Counted from the stretch's first letter, positions 50,845-59,868 are shown. The stretch is DNA of 64,000 nt from WHSW01 sp033856255 (GCA_033856255.1 JAWVFH010000029.1:58920-122919); one strand, 5' to 3'. The notes: a model not told the origin generated them from the sequence alone. Numbers and translations are program-made.

Positions 50845-52467
50845 ATGCAGGACGGACAGCGGTCGGGGTTGCGACGCAGAGAGCTCCTGGTTGGAGGCGC
50901 CGGCGCGGGTATCGCCCTCGCCGCGCCGCTCAACTACGCTGCCATGGCGCGCGGCCTGCGTGTCCCCGTCGCGACCGGCGGCAAGTTCGCCCACGGGGTC
51001 TCCGCGGGCTTCCCGTCGTCGAAGGGAATCACCCTGTGGACCCGTGTCTCGGAGCTCTCCAAGTCCTCGAAGCTGACGCTCGAGGTCGCCACCGACAAGC
51101 ACTTCAAGCATGTCGTCGACACGCAGGATGTGGTTGCCGAGTCGAATCGCGACTACACCGTCCACGCTCAGGTCAAGGGCCTGAAGCCGCGCGAGGAGTA
51201 CTTCTACCGCTTCGCCACCAAGCACAAGAGCTCGCGGGTAGGGACCTTCCGCACCCTGCCGCCTTCGGACTCGAAGGAGAAGCTGCGGATCGGCTACTAC
51301 TCGTGCCAGGACTACGAGGCCGGCTACTACAACGCCCAGGCCGGGCTCGCGAAGGAGAAGGACCTCGACCTGGTCATCTGCCTCGGCGACTACATCTACG
51401 AGCACATGTACTACCCCGGTCCGTCGGACCGTGTCGACACGCTTGGCGCCAACGGCGACGGCGACGTCCAGTCGCTGGCCGAGTACCGGTCGAAGTACCG
51501 GATGTACCAGTCCGACAAGAACCTGCAGGCGCTGCACGCCGCCTACCCGTTCGTCTCGATCTGGGACGACCATGAGGTCGAGGACAACTACGCCGGCGAC
51601 CAGGCCGACTCCGCGTCCACCGATCCCGCCAACTTCGAGAACAACAACTCCTACCCGCGCCGGGTCCCGTTCGGGGACCGGCGCAAGAACGGCTACAAGG
51701 CGTTCTTCGAGGCGATGCCGAGGATCCAGGGCACGGGCGGGCAGAAGAACGTGATCTACGGCTCGGTGAAGATCGGCGGGCTGGCGGAGCTGTTCCTGAC
51801 CGACCAGCGCCAGTATCGCGACCAGCAGCCCTGCGCGGACGCGCTGCTCGATCCGTGTCCCGACGAAGGGACCCCCGGCCGCACGATGCTCGGCGCCGAC
51901 CAGAAGGCGTGGTTCAAGAAGGCGGTCGCGAAGTCGAAGGCGACCTGGAAGCTGTGGGCCAGCGAGGTGATGGTGATGAGCCTCGACATCACCCCCGGCC
52001 AAGGGGTCAACCAGGACCAGTGGGACGGCTATGCCGCAGAGCGCACGGAGATCCTCGAAAGCTTCGTCGCGGCCGGGGTCCAGAACCTGGCGGTGCTGAC
52101 GGGGGACATCCACACGTTCTTCGCCGGCAACGTCTCGACCACGGGTCGCAACGGGGGCACCCCGGTCGGCGTCGAGCTGGTCGGCGGCTCAGCGACCTCG
52201 CTGGGCATCCCGGAAGCGCTCGGGGTCCCGTCGTCGACGCTGAAGGCGCTCGCGGGGAACGATCCGCACATCAAGTTCTTCGACTTCGACCACCGCGGCT
52301 ACACGGTGGTGGAGCTCTCGAAGAAGGAGATGAAGGCCGACTTCAAGATCGTCGACGCCCTCACACCCGGCGCCAAGCCGGCGACGGTGGCGACGTTCCA
52401 GGTCGCTTCCGGCGTGCCCCAGCTCAACCAGACGTCCGGCTCGACGAGGCCGATCTACCCCTCCTAG
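50845..52467 (+). CDS. phoD: Tat-exported alkaline phosphatase D (PhoD)
   Basis: A 540-residue PhoD-family phosphatase/phosphodiesterase. The N-terminus has a twin-arginine signal (GLRRRELLVGGAGAG) for folded export. It is followed by the fibronectin-like N-domain (ITLWTRVS...EYFYRF) and the metallophosphatase domain: YYSCQDY, VICLGDYIYE, SIWDDHEVEDNYAGD and VLTGDIHTFFAGN. PhoD releases phosphate from organic esters using Ca2+ and Fe3+. GAGGCGG lies 4-8 nt before the ATG. The TAG stop overlaps the stop of the WS/DGAT gene within CTAG. Confidence 0.93.
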   Translation: MQDGQRSGLRRRELLVGGAGAGIALAAPLNYAAMARGLRVPVATGGKFAHGVSAGFPSSKGITLWTRVSELSKSSKLTLEVATDKHFKHVVDTQDVVAESNRDYTVHAQVKGLKPREEYFYRFATKHKSSRVGTFRTLPPSDSKEKLRIGYYSCQDYEAGYYNAQAGLAKEKDLDLVICLGDYIYEHMYYPGPSDRVDTLGANGDGDVQSLAEYRSKYRMYQSDKNLQALHAAYPFVSIWDDHEVEDNYAGDQADSASTDPANFENNNSYPRRVPFGDRRKNGYKAFFEAMPRIQGTGGQKNVIYGSVKIGGLAELFLTDQRQYRDQQPCADALLDPCPDEGTPGRTMLGADQKAWFKKAVAKSKATWKLWASEVMVMSLDITPGQGVNQDQWDGYAAERTEILESFVAAGVQNLAVLTGDIHTFFAGNVSTTGRNGGTPVGVELVGGSATSLGIPEALGVPSSTLKALAGNDPHIKFFDFDHRGYTVVELSKKEMKADFKIVDALTPGAKPATVATFQVASGVPQLNQTSGSTRPIYPS

Positions 52468-53915
52468 GCCGCCCGGAGCTCCTCGAGGGCGTCGCCGAGG
52501 AACTCGATCAGCCGCCAGGCGTCGGGGACCTGGTCGCGGTCGGTGACGATGCCGAAGTCCATGTGGCCGCGGTAGCTCATCACCGTGATGTTGAGCCCCA
52601 TGCCGTCGGTGACCACCGAGACCGGGTAGTTCGCCTTCAGCTCGGCGCCGGCGCAGAAGAGCGGGAACTGCGGTCCCGGGACGTTCGAGATCACCAGGTT
52701 CCAGGTCGGTCGCCCGCGCTGGCTGGAGGCGAGCGTGAACGTCGCGCGTGCGGCGCGCGCGAAGACCGCCGGCGGGATGAAGTGATTGGTGTCCTGGAGC
52801 AGGTTGGCCGGCATCGCGCGGTGGCGCTTCTTCATCGAGTCGAGCGCCTCGTGGGTCTGCTGCAGGCGGTCGAGCGGGTCGACCACGTTGGTGAACAGGG
52901 GCGCGCTCATCAGCATGATCCGGTTGCCGTAGGTGCCCTGCTGGGCCTCGCTGCGCACCGAGACCGGGATCTGGGCGATCAGCGGGTCGGCGGGCAGCTC
53001 GGTGTGGGAGATCAGCCAGCGGCGCACGGCCCCGGCGCAGATCGCGACGACGACGTCGTTGACGGTGCAGCCGTGCGCGTTCTTGACCTCCTTGACCTCG
53101 TCGAGCGATAGCTGGCCGAAGACGAAGCGGCGGTGCGGCGAGACGCGGCCGTTGAACGAGGTTCGCGGGGCCTTGTGGGTCGCCCGCTCGAGCTCGCCGC
53201 CCTCGCGCTCGCCGCGGACGGTCTTGCGCAGCCGCTCGGAGGCCTTGGCGACCGTGTCGGCGCCGGGGAGGTTGCCGAACGGGGTCGCGTCGAGGTTCGG
53301 CAGCGCGCCGGGCAGCGAGCGCAGCATCCGCAGCGGGTAGCGCGGCAGGCCCATGAGCCCGCGGGCGAGCATCTCCACCTCGCTCGGGTTCTCGCCGTTG
53401 CGCCGGCCGCGGGCCTCGGGCAGCTCGCGTCCCTGCGGCTCGAGGTCGAACAGCACGCCCATGATCTCGGCTCCGGAGAGGCCGTCGATCGTCGAGTGAT
53501 GGATCTTCGTCAGCATCGCCACGTACCCGTGCTCGAGCCCGTGGATCAGGTAGAGCTCCCACAGCGGCCGGGCGCGATCGAGCGGCCTGGCGACGATCCG
53601 CGCAACCTGTTCGCCGAGCTTCTCGTCGGTGCCCGGCGGTGGCAGGGCGAGCTCGCGGACGTGGAAGTCGAGGTCGAAGTCGGGGTCGTCGACCCAGTAG
53701 GGATAGTCCAGGCCGAAGGGCACCTCTGCGAGCCGCCAGCGCATCGGCGGCAGCAACGGCAGCCGCTCGGCGATCATCTGCTGGACGTCGGTGAGCTCGA
53801 GCGTGCCGCTCGGGGTGGTGCTGGGATCGAGGATCGCGAGTCCCCCGACGTGCCCGCTCTGGCGGGCGGTCTCGAGGGCCAGGAACTGGGCGTCGACGCT
53901 GGTCAACTGGCGCAC
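52464..53915 (-). CDS. wax ester synthase / diacylglycerol acyltransferase (WS/DGAT)
   Basis: A 483-residue WS/DGAT of the actinobacterial type that makes triacylglycerol or wax esters from acyl-CoA. It starts MRQLTSVDAQFLALE and has PLDRARPLWE at 111-120, the catalytic HHxxxDG as HHSTIDG at 139-145, and the conserved VISNVPGP in the C-terminal domain. It lies 12 nt after a 69-residue gene and is probably co-transcribed. The organism likely stores neutral lipid. Confidence 0.94.
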   Translation of the reverse strand: MRQLTSVDAQFLALETARQSGHVGGLAILDPSTTPSGTLELTDVQQMIAERLPLLPPMRWRLAEVPFGLDYPYWVDDPDFDLDFHVRELALPPPGTDEKLGEQVARIVARPLDRARPLWELYLIHGLEHGYVAMLTKIHHSTIDGLSGAEIMGVLFDLEPQGRELPEARGRRNGENPSEVEMLARGLMGLPRYPLRMLRSLPGALPNLDATPFGNLPGADTVAKASERLRKTVRGEREGGELERATHKAPRTSFNGRVSPHRRFVFGQLSLDEVKEVKNAHGCTVNDVVVAICAGAVRRWLISHTELPADPLIAQIPVSVRSEAQQGTYGNRIMLMSAPLFTNVVDPLDRLQQTHEALDSMKKRHRAMPANLLQDTNHFIPPAVFARAARATFTLASSQRGRPTWNLVISNVPGPQFPLFCAGAELKANYPVSVVTDGMGLNITVMSYRGHMDFGIVTDRDQVPDAWRLIEFLGDALEELRAA

Positions 53916-53927
53916 GGCGCCAGTCTC

Positions 53928-54137
53928 TCACGCCTCGGCCGAGATTTGCGAGTCTCCTCCTGGGCCGTCCTGTCCGGGGTCGGACCCGTCCGTCGGATCG
54001 GCGAGCGCGATCGTGCCGGCCACCGCCAGGAGGGCGGCGCCGCCGCCTGCCTTGCGCACGATCGCCCAGCGCCGCTTGATCACGGGGCGCCCGGGCGGGG
54101 ATGTCGCCTCGGGCCCTTGTTCGTCAGCTTCGCTCAT
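53928..54137 (-). CDS. small putative membrane protein upstream of WS/DGAT
   Basis: A 69-residue ORF with a positively charged stretch (VIKRRWAIVRK), one hydrophobic segment (AGGGAALLAVAGTIALA) and an Asp/Gly-rich C-terminus. This suggests a single-pass protein with a short acidic outer tail. It matches no family I know. It is close enough to the WS/DGAT gene to share its transcript. The 19-nt promoter motif at 54180-54198 lies 42 nt upstream of its ATG, which supports it as a real gene. Confidence 0.55.
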   Translation of the reverse strand: MSEADEQGPEATSPPGRPVIKRRWAIVRKAGGGAALLAVAGTIALADPTDGSDPGQDGPGGDSQISAEA

Positions 54138-54179
54138 GCCTAAATCCAATCGCCGCCGCATAAACGTGGCCGCAAGAGG

Positions 54180-54198
54180 GGCTAAGAGTCGGCTTGCA
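54180..54198 (-). promoter_or_regulatory. 19-nt motif, copy B (shared with 47618-47636)
   Basis: On the plus strand GGCTAAGAGTCGGCTTGCA, matching copy A at 17 of 19 positions and placed almost the same distance before a minus-strand ATG. It begins 12 nt downstream of the beta-propeller gene's stop. Confidence 0.6.
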
Positions 54199-54209
54199 AC
54201 GTCTAGATG

Positions 54210-55256
54210 CTAGGCGCCCGGACGTCCGGCGCGGCGCGGGATCAGCTCCGGGGCCCCGCGGACGCCGATGAAGACGTCGAGGATCGCCTGGTGCGTCGGG
54301 TCGGCGGAGACGTAGGCCTGGTTGGCGACCAGCAGGCGGCGGCCGAGAAACGCGGCGCTCGAGGGGTTGTCGAAGGGGATCGGCGAGCCGTTGTCGCCGC
54401 CGGGGCCGCTCGGGAAGCGCTCCAGCTCGAGGCCGCCTGGCGCGATCACGGCGATCTGGTCGGCGAGCAGCAGGCTGACGTAGATCCGCCCCTCGGCGTC
54501 GACCGCGAAGCCGTCCGGCGCGTCGAAGGGCTGGCTCTCCCAGACCGTGCGGATCGCGCCGGGATTGCCGTCGGCGCCGATCTCGACCTCGTAGATCTTC
54601 CCCGTCGCCGGATTGCCGCCACCGCCGCCGGCCGAGCTCTGCTGGCCGACGAGCAGGTGATGGTGGTCGGCGGTGAGCACGATCCCGGTGGTCCCGAACT
54701 CGAGTCCGTTGAGCCGCGCGTCGCTGAGCCATGGGGTTGCGACGCCGCCGCCGGGCGGCACCCGCCAGATCGTCGCGTGGGTGTAGTCGGTGACGTAGAG
54801 CTCACCGTGGACGCCCCAGGCGGCGTAGTTGGGCGTCGCCTCCGACGGGAAGGTGGCCCAGGTGCGCTGGCGGGCGCTGCGCGGGTTCAGGGTCAGCACC
54901 CGCGCAGGCGCCTTGTCGAGCAGCACGAGCCGGCCGCGGGAGTCGCTGGTCGCCACCTGGACCCCGTGCTCGGCGTCGAGGTCCTGGCCCGCGATCGTCC
55001 AGGAGTGCAGCAGCGTCCCGGCGCGGGAGTACTCGAGCACCCGCGAGGCGACCTTGTCGCCGTTGGGGTTCGTGTAGGTGCCCTCGTAGACGCGGTGACT
55101 GGGGGCGACGTAGGTGCGGGCCGGGAAGCCCGGGCTCGGGATGATCGCGAAGACATCGGTGTCGAAGCGCTCGCGCGCGGCGCCGCTCGAGGTCGGGGCG
55201 AGCCCCGCCAGCGCGATCAGCGCGCCGGCGGCGAGCAGGAGCGCGCGGCGCCTCAT
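54210..55256 (-). CDS. secreted beta-propeller (NHL/SMP-30-like) protein
   Basis: A 348-residue exported protein. A signal peptide covers about residues 1-27 (RRRALLLAAGALIALAG). The rest shows propeller-like blades: GVQVATSDSRGRLVLLD, AAWGVHGELYVTDYTHATIWRV, LNGLEFGTTGIVLTADHHHLLV, DGFAVDAEGRIYVSLLLADQIAVI and SSAAFLGRRLLVANQ. NHL or SMP-30-type propellers act as lactonases or binding modules; no catalytic site is assigned. The ATG overlaps the stop of the amine oxidase gene (ATGA), so the two exported proteins are probably functional partners. Confidence 0.8.
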   Translation of the reverse strand: MRRRALLLAAGALIALAGLAPTSSGAARERFDTDVFAIIPSPGFPARTYVAPSHRVYEGTYTNPNGDKVASRVLEYSRAGTLLHSWTIAGQDLDAEHGVQVATSDSRGRLVLLDKAPARVLTLNPRSARQRTWATFPSEATPNYAAWGVHGELYVTDYTHATIWRVPPGGGVATPWLSDARLNGLEFGTTGIVLTADHHHLLVGQQSSAGGGGGNPATGKIYEVEIGADGNPGAIRTVWESQPFDAPDGFAVDAEGRIYVSLLLADQIAVIAPGGLELERFPSGPGGDNGSPIPFDNPSSAAFLGRRLLVANQAYVSADPTHQAILDVFIGVRGAPELIPRRAGRPGA

Positions 55257-56758
55257 AGACGCTCGAGCACCTCGGCCGCGGCGCGCTCGCCCGAGCGCAC
55301 GGCGCCGTCCAGGTAACCGGCCCAGTAGTTGGATGTGTCCGTGCCCGCCCAGTGGATGCGGCCGACCGGTTTCGCCAGCGCCGGCCCGCGCGCGGCCAGC
55401 TGTCCCAGTCCGGGCAGCCCGACCGGGCAGCCGCGGGTCCAGGTCTCGGCCTTCCACGAGGTCTCGACGTACTGCTTCGGATTCGCCGCCTCGGGCCCGA
55501 AGAACTCGACGTAGTTGTCGATCACCGCCTGCCGGCGCTTCTTCGCCGAGAGCTTGGCGAAGCCGCGCGCCTGGTCTCCGCCGATGAACCCGAAGACGAC
55601 GCCCTTGCTGCCGTCCTCGGGTGAGTCGTCGAAGGTCGCCGCGACCGGCCCCTTGTCGTAGAGGGCCTGGCCGGTGAGTCCGTCGTCGCGCCAGAACGGC
55701 CGGTCGTAGACCGCGGCGGCCTTGGTCAGCGTGCCCTGCGGGTAATGGTCGATCAGCTCGATTCGCTCGTCGGGGAGTCCGGGCTCGTAGTCGATCTTGC
55801 CGGTCAGCACCGGCGGGATCGCGACGATCACCCGCTTTGCCTCGACCTCGAGGCGGTCGGAGTGAACGGTGACCCCGTGGCGGCCCTGGACGATCCTGCG
55901 CACCGGCGACTCGAGCACCACCGCCCGCCCGAGCTTGTGCGCGATCCGCTCGCAGATCAGCTGCGACCCCCCGGCGAATCGGAACATCTGGGCGCCGTTG
56001 CGGGTGTTGAAGTTGCGCTCGAAGGTGCCGACGTTGGTCTCGTTGCCCGAGGAGGCGATGTAGAAGAGGACGAACAGCAGCGATACCTCGCGCGGCTCGG
56101 CGCCGAAGATCGGCCGGGTCGCGATCGCGGCCAGAGCCTTGAACTGGGGCGTGACCGCCATCCGGTCGATGTAGTGCTCGAGCGTCTCGGCGTCGTATTC
56201 GGCGGCTTTCGCGGCGCTCCACGGCGCGTCCACGGGGACCTCCTTCGACTTCTCGTCCAGGTCGGTGACGACCAGGGCGAGGTCGGCGAGGATCGCCGGG
56301 TCGAGCGGAGCGGAGCCGGTCGGAGAGGTATCGCTGAATCGCGACCGCTGACCGTTGGCGATGTAGAGGTTGTCACCCGTGTCGTAGGTGTCGAAGAGAC
56401 CGACGCCCATCTTGCGGGCGAGCGCGAGGATGTGGTCCTGGGTCGGGCCGGCGAAGGTGGCGCCGCGATCGGTGACCTCGCCGTCGCCGATGTCGGCGCT
56501 CAGCGCTCGGCCGCCGACCCGGTCGCGAGCCTCGAGCACGACGACCGAGTGGCCCTTGCGCTCGAGCTCGCGCGCCGCCGTCAGCCCGGCGAAGCCGGCG
56601 CCGACGATGGCGACGTCGGCTCGGCGCTTGCGCTTGCGCTTGTCGGCTGAGGCGGCGGCGCCCGGCACCGAGCCGAGCATGGCGCCCGCCGAAGCGGCGG
56701 CCCCGGTCCCGAGCAGGCGGCGGCGGGAGATCGGGCTGCTTTCGGGGCGATCGCTCAT
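55253..56758 (-). CDS. Tat-exported flavin amine oxidase
   Basis: A 501-residue FAD-dependent amine oxidase of the monoamine oxidase type. The N-terminus is a Tat signal (SRRRLLGTGAAASAGAMLG). The FAD motif VAIVGAGFAGLTAARELE and VLEARDRVGGR follow, and the C-terminal flavin contact is GRIHWAGTDTSNYWAGYLDGAVRSGERAA. Export by Tat implies oxidation of amines, or a related reaction, outside the membrane. CAAGAT ends 6 nt before the ATG, so the message is likely leaderless. It is coupled to the secreted beta-propeller gene. Confidence 0.9.
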   Translation of the reverse strand: MSDRPESSPISRRRLLGTGAAASAGAMLGSVPGAAASADKRKRKRRADVAIVGAGFAGLTAARELERKGHSVVVLEARDRVGGRALSADIGDGEVTDRGATFAGPTQDHILALARKMGVGLFDTYDTGDNLYIANGQRSRFSDTSPTGSAPLDPAILADLALVVTDLDEKSKEVPVDAPWSAAKAAEYDAETLEHYIDRMAVTPQFKALAAIATRPIFGAEPREVSLLFVLFYIASSGNETNVGTFERNFNTRNGAQMFRFAGGSQLICERIAHKLGRAVVLESPVRRIVQGRHGVTVHSDRLEVEAKRVIVAIPPVLTGKIDYEPGLPDERIELIDHYPQGTLTKAAAVYDRPFWRDDGLTGQALYDKGPVAATFDDSPEDGSKGVVFGFIGGDQARGFAKLSAKKRRQAVIDNYVEFFGPEAANPKQYVETSWKAETWTRGCPVGLPGLGQLAARGPALAKPVGRIHWAGTDTSNYWAGYLDGAVRSGERAAAEVLERL

Positions 56759-56764
56759 CGCGGC

Positions 56765-56770
56765 ATCTTG
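56765..56770 (-). promoter_or_regulatory. -10-like hexamer CAAGAT, leaderless promoter of the amine oxidase
   Basis: CAAGAT on the minus strand lies 6 nt before the ATG at 56758. It is back to back with the aldolase gene at 56824. Confidence 0.45.
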
Positions 56771-56823
56771 CCAGCTAACGCGACCGCCGCGCGCCGCTTG
56801 CGGATCGGTCAGAGTTGCGAGCG

Positions 56824-57480
56824 ATGAAGCTTGAGGACGAGCGCGGGGCGGTCGCCGAAGCCGCCCGCCGGCTGGCCACGGCCGGATTGGTGATCGGAAC
56901 CTCGGGCAACGTCAGCGCCACCGACGGCGAACTGGTGGCCATCAGTCCCACGGGCGCCGTCCTCGCCGAGCTCGAGCCCGAGCAGGTGGCGGTCGTTGAT
57001 CGCTCGGGCGCCCAGATCGAGGGCGGGCTGGAGCCGACCTCCGAGCTCGACCTCCATCTGGGGGTCTACGAGCGCTTCGGCGTCGGCGCCGTCGTCCACA
57101 CGCATGCGCCGATGGCGACCGCGCTCTCCTGCGTGCTGGATGAGCTGCCCTGCGTCCACTACTCGATGCTGCTGCTCGGCGGGACGGTCAAGGTTGCGCC
57201 GTACGCCACCTTCGGGACACGGGAGCTGGCGAGCTCCGTCGGGGATGCCCTCGAGGGCCGCACGGCCGCCCTGATGGCCAATCACGGCGCGGTGACGACG
57301 GGCGCCGATGTCGAGGCGGCGGTCGAGGGCTCGCTGCTGCTGGAGTGGGCGTGCACCGTGTACTGGCGGGCGCGGATGATCGGCGAGCCGCGGATCCTCG
57401 ACGACGACGATCAGGCGGCGGTGGTGACCGCCGCGATCGAGCGCGGTTACGGGACGACGAAGCCGGTCGGCGGGCCGTGA
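56824..57480 (+). CDS. class II aldolase/adducin family protein
   Basis: A 218-residue zinc-dependent class II aldolase of the fuculose-1-phosphate aldolase type. The motifs are GTSGNVSA, ISPTG, EPTSELDLHLGVY, the metal site HTHAPMATALS and the later NHGAVTTGADVEAA. It splits or forms ketose-phosphates to dihydroxyacetone phosphate and an aldehyde. ATG 56824 is preferred to TTG 56815. The stop overlaps the PfkB kinase GTG by 4 nt, so the pair probably phosphorylates and cleaves one sugar. Confidence 0.88.
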   Translation: MKLEDERGAVAEAARRLATAGLVIGTSGNVSATDGELVAISPTGAVLAELEPEQVAVVDRSGAQIEGGLEPTSELDLHLGVYERFGVGAVVHTHAPMATALSCVLDELPCVHYSMLLLGGTVKVAPYATFGTRELASSVGDALEGRTAALMANHGAVTTGADVEAAVEGSLLLEWACTVYWRARMIGEPRILDDDDQAAVVTAAIERGYGTTKPVGGP

Positions 57481-58406
57481 GCGCCGAGATGCGCGCCGTG
57501 GCGATGGGGGTGCACGTCCTCGACGTGCTCGTGCGCCCGGTCGAGAGCATCCCCGAGGGCCAGGGGGGCGAGCTGGTCGAGCAGATCAGGATCACCGCCG
57601 CGGGCTCGGCCGGCGGCACGGCGCTCACCCTGGCGAAGCTTGGCGCCGAGGTGCGCAGCGCCGGCGCGATCGGCACCGACGCGGTCGGCGAGATGCTGGT
57701 CGGCCTGCTCGAGCGCGACGGCATCGACACGACGCTGCTGCTGCGCCGCGACGATGTCCAGACCTCCGCCAGCGTGCTGCCGATCCGCCCCGACGGCAGC
57801 CGCCCGGCCTTCCACGTCGTCGGCGCGAACGCCACCTACGGGCCCGCCGACGTCGATCCGGCGATCTTCGACGACGCGACCCACCTGCACCTCGGCGGGC
57901 CGGAGTTCATGGGCGGCGAGGCGGCGGCCGAGATCCTCGGCCAGGCGCGCGAGCGGGGGGTGGTCACCTCGGCCGACGTGCTCGCCCCCGGCGAGCCAGG
58001 GCTGCTGGAGTGGATCGGGCCGGCGCTCGAGCACCTCGACTACTTCCTCCCCAACGACGACCAGGTGCTGGCCTTCACGGGCGCCGAGGATCTCGAGTCG
58101 GGCTGCCGAGCTCTGGTCGACCGGGGCGTCGGCTGCGTCGCCGCGACCTGCGGGGCCGAGGGAGCTCTGCTCGTCGGCTCCGGCGTCGCTACGCGGGTGC
58201 CCGCGTTCTCGATCGAGGTCGTCGACACGACCGGCTGCGGCGACGCCTTCTCGGCCGGCTTCCTGCGCGGCCTCTCGCTCGGGCGCGAGCCCGCCGAGGC
58301 CGCCGTGCTCGGCAACGCTGCCGCGGCGCTGGTCGCCCAGGGCCTCGGCTCCGACCACGGCGACTTCGACCTCGACACCGCTGAGGCCTTCGCGGCGAGC
58401 ACGTAA
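57477..58406 (+). CDS. PfkB family carbohydrate kinase
   Basis: A 309-residue ribokinase-like sugar kinase. It has the N-terminal substrate region (GSAGGTALTLAKLGAEVRSAGAIG), the central LPNDDQVLAFTG and the ATP/catalytic site VVDTTGCGDAFSAGFLRG with its catalytic Asp. The substrate cannot be deduced. The GTG start overlaps the aldolase stop; an ATG 12 nt further on is possible. It probably supplies the phosphorylated substrate of the aldolase. Confidence 0.9.
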   Translation: MSAEMRAVAMGVHVLDVLVRPVESIPEGQGGELVEQIRITAAGSAGGTALTLAKLGAEVRSAGAIGTDAVGEMLVGLLERDGIDTTLLLRRDDVQTSASVLPIRPDGSRPAFHVVGANATYGPADVDPAIFDDATHLHLGGPEFMGGEAAAEILGQARERGVVTSADVLAPGEPGLLEWIGPALEHLDYFLPNDDQVLAFTGAEDLESGCRALVDRGVGCVAATCGAEGALLVGSGVATRVPAFSIEVVDTTGCGDAFSAGFLRGLSLGREPAEAAVLGNAAAALVAQGLGSDHGDFDLDTAEAFAAST

Positions 58407-58440
58407 CTCACGATTCGGCCGCGGGCTGCGTTCAAACCCC

Positions 58441-59295
58441 GTGGAGATCGAACTCGGATACCGCGCCCCGCTCGACGGCGAGGGCTTGATCGGCTTCTTC
58501 GGCGACCGCGCCGTTGCCGGCGTGGAGCAGGTCGAGGACGGCGTCTACCGCCGCAGCGTGCGGTTCCCCGGCGGCCCCGGGGTGATCGACCTCCGGCCCG
58601 CGAACGGGCATGTCGCGGCCCATTTCTTCCTGGTCGGCGAGGGCGATCGGGCCGCCGCCGAGACGGCGGCCCGACGGGTATTCGACCTCGACGCCGACCC
58701 GGGGGCGATCGGCGAGGCGCTCGGCGGCGACGCCCTGATCGGCCCTCTGGCGCGCGCCAACGCCGGGCGGCGGGTCCCCGGCCACGTCGACCCGGACGAG
58801 CTCGCGATCCGGGCGGTGCTCGGCCAGCAGGTCTCGCTGGCAGCGGCGGCGGCGATCGCCGGGCGCCTCGTCGCGGCCCACGGCGAGCCGCTGGCCCGGC
58901 CGCGAGGCGCGGTCACCCACCTCTTTCCCGAGCCGGCGGTTCTCGGCGGGCTGCGCCCGGAGGAACTGCCGATGCCCCGCTCGCGGGCCCGGGCTCTGAT
59001 CGGGCTCGCCGCCGCGCTGGCCGCCGGGGACGTCGTCCTCGACCCAGCCGCCGACGTGGAGGCCACCCGGGCGAAGCTCCTGGCCCTGCCCGGGATCGGG
59101 CCCTGGACCGCCGGCTACATCGAGATGCGCGCGCTCGGCAACCCGGACGCCTTCCTGCCGACCGACCTCGGCGTTCGCCGGGCCCTCGAGCGGCTTGGCG
59201 AACCCGCCGACCCGGCGGCCGCGGAACGGCTCAGCGAGCGCTGGCGGCCCTACCGCGCCTATGCGCTCCAGCACCTCTGGTCCACACTCAACTGA
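58441..59295 (+). CDS. alkA: DNA-3-methyladenine glycosylase (AlkA-like HhH-GPD)
   Basis: A 284-residue base-excision enzyme. The N-terminal half is the AlkA_N-type beta domain. Then come IRAVLGQQVSLAAAAA, the helix-hairpin-helix LLALPGIGPWTAGYIEMRALG and the catalytic Asp in FLPTDLGVRRAL. It removes alkylated bases such as 3-methyladenine. The GTG start is taken because it begins the family match; no ribosome binding site or good -10 box is seen. It precedes ogt by 10 nt, making an alkylation-repair pair. Confidence 0.92.
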   Translation: MEIELGYRAPLDGEGLIGFFGDRAVAGVEQVEDGVYRRSVRFPGGPGVIDLRPANGHVAAHFFLVGEGDRAAAETAARRVFDLDADPGAIGEALGGDALIGPLARANAGRRVPGHVDPDELAIRAVLGQQVSLAAAAAIAGRLVAAHGEPLARPRGAVTHLFPEPAVLGGLRPEELPMPRSRARALIGLAAALAAGDVVLDPAADVEATRAKLLALPGIGPWTAGYIEMRALGNPDAFLPTDLGVRRALERLGEPADPAAAERLSERWRPYRAYALQHLWSTLN

Positions 59296-59305
59296 AAGGG
59301 ACACG

Positions 59306-59836
59306 ATGATCACCACCGACAAGACCCAGACCACGATCTACTGGACCGTCGACTCGCCGATCGGCGAGCTGCTGATGGCCGGCGACGGCGAGCGGCTGCA
59401 GCGACTCCACATGCAGGGCGGGCGGCGGCCGACCGACGTCGGCGCCGGCTGGGTTCGCGACAGCGAGCCGTTCGCCGACCTCTGCGAGCAGCTCGACGAG
59501 TACTTCGCCGGCGAGCGGCGGGAGTTCGACCTGCCGCTCGATCCCGAGGGGTCGGAGTTCGAGCTGCGGGTCTGGCGGGCGCTGCGCCAGATCCCCTACG
59601 GCGAGACCGAGTCCTACGGCAGGCTCGCCGAGCGGATCGGCCACCCCGGGCACGCGCGCGCGGTCGGCTCGGCGAACGGCCACAACCCGATCGCGGTCGT
59701 GATCCCCTGCCACCGGGTGATCGGGGCCGACGGCAGCCTGACCGGCTATGCCGGCGGCCTGGAGCGCAAGCGGCTGCTGCTCGATCTCGAGGCGCCGCCG
59801 GCGCAGTTGGACCTGGACTCGCCGTCGACTTCCTGA
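59306..59836 (+). CDS. ogt: methylated-DNA--[protein]-cysteine S-methyltransferase
   Basis: A 176-residue Ogt/MGMT. The suicide Cys is in the PCHRV motif (VVIPCHRVIG), preceded by the HTH region SYGRLAERIGHPGHARAVGSANGHNP that flips the base. The N-terminal domain IYWTVDSPIGELLMAG is also typical. It transfers methyl from O6-methylguanine to itself. The ATG follows GAAAGGG with 5-6 nt spacing. Together with alkA it gives direct and excision repair of alkylated DNA. Confidence 0.95.
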   Translation: MITTDKTQTTIYWTVDSPIGELLMAGDGERLQRLHMQGGRRPTDVGAGWVRDSEPFADLCEQLDEYFAGERREFDLPLDPEGSEFELRVWRALRQIPYGETESYGRLAERIGHPGHARAVGSANGHNPIAVVIPCHRVIGADGSLTGYAGGLERKRLLLDLEAPPAQLDLDSPSTS

Positions 59837-59855
59837 ATCGGTCGAATGAAGACCG

Positions 59856-59861
59856 TAAGAT
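59856..59861 (+). promoter_or_regulatory. -10-like hexamer TAAGAT, leaderless promoter of the second LAL regulator
   Basis: TAAGAT ends 7 nt before GTG 59869, with no ribosome binding site between them. Confidence 0.55.
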
Positions 59862-59868
59862 CGTCACT

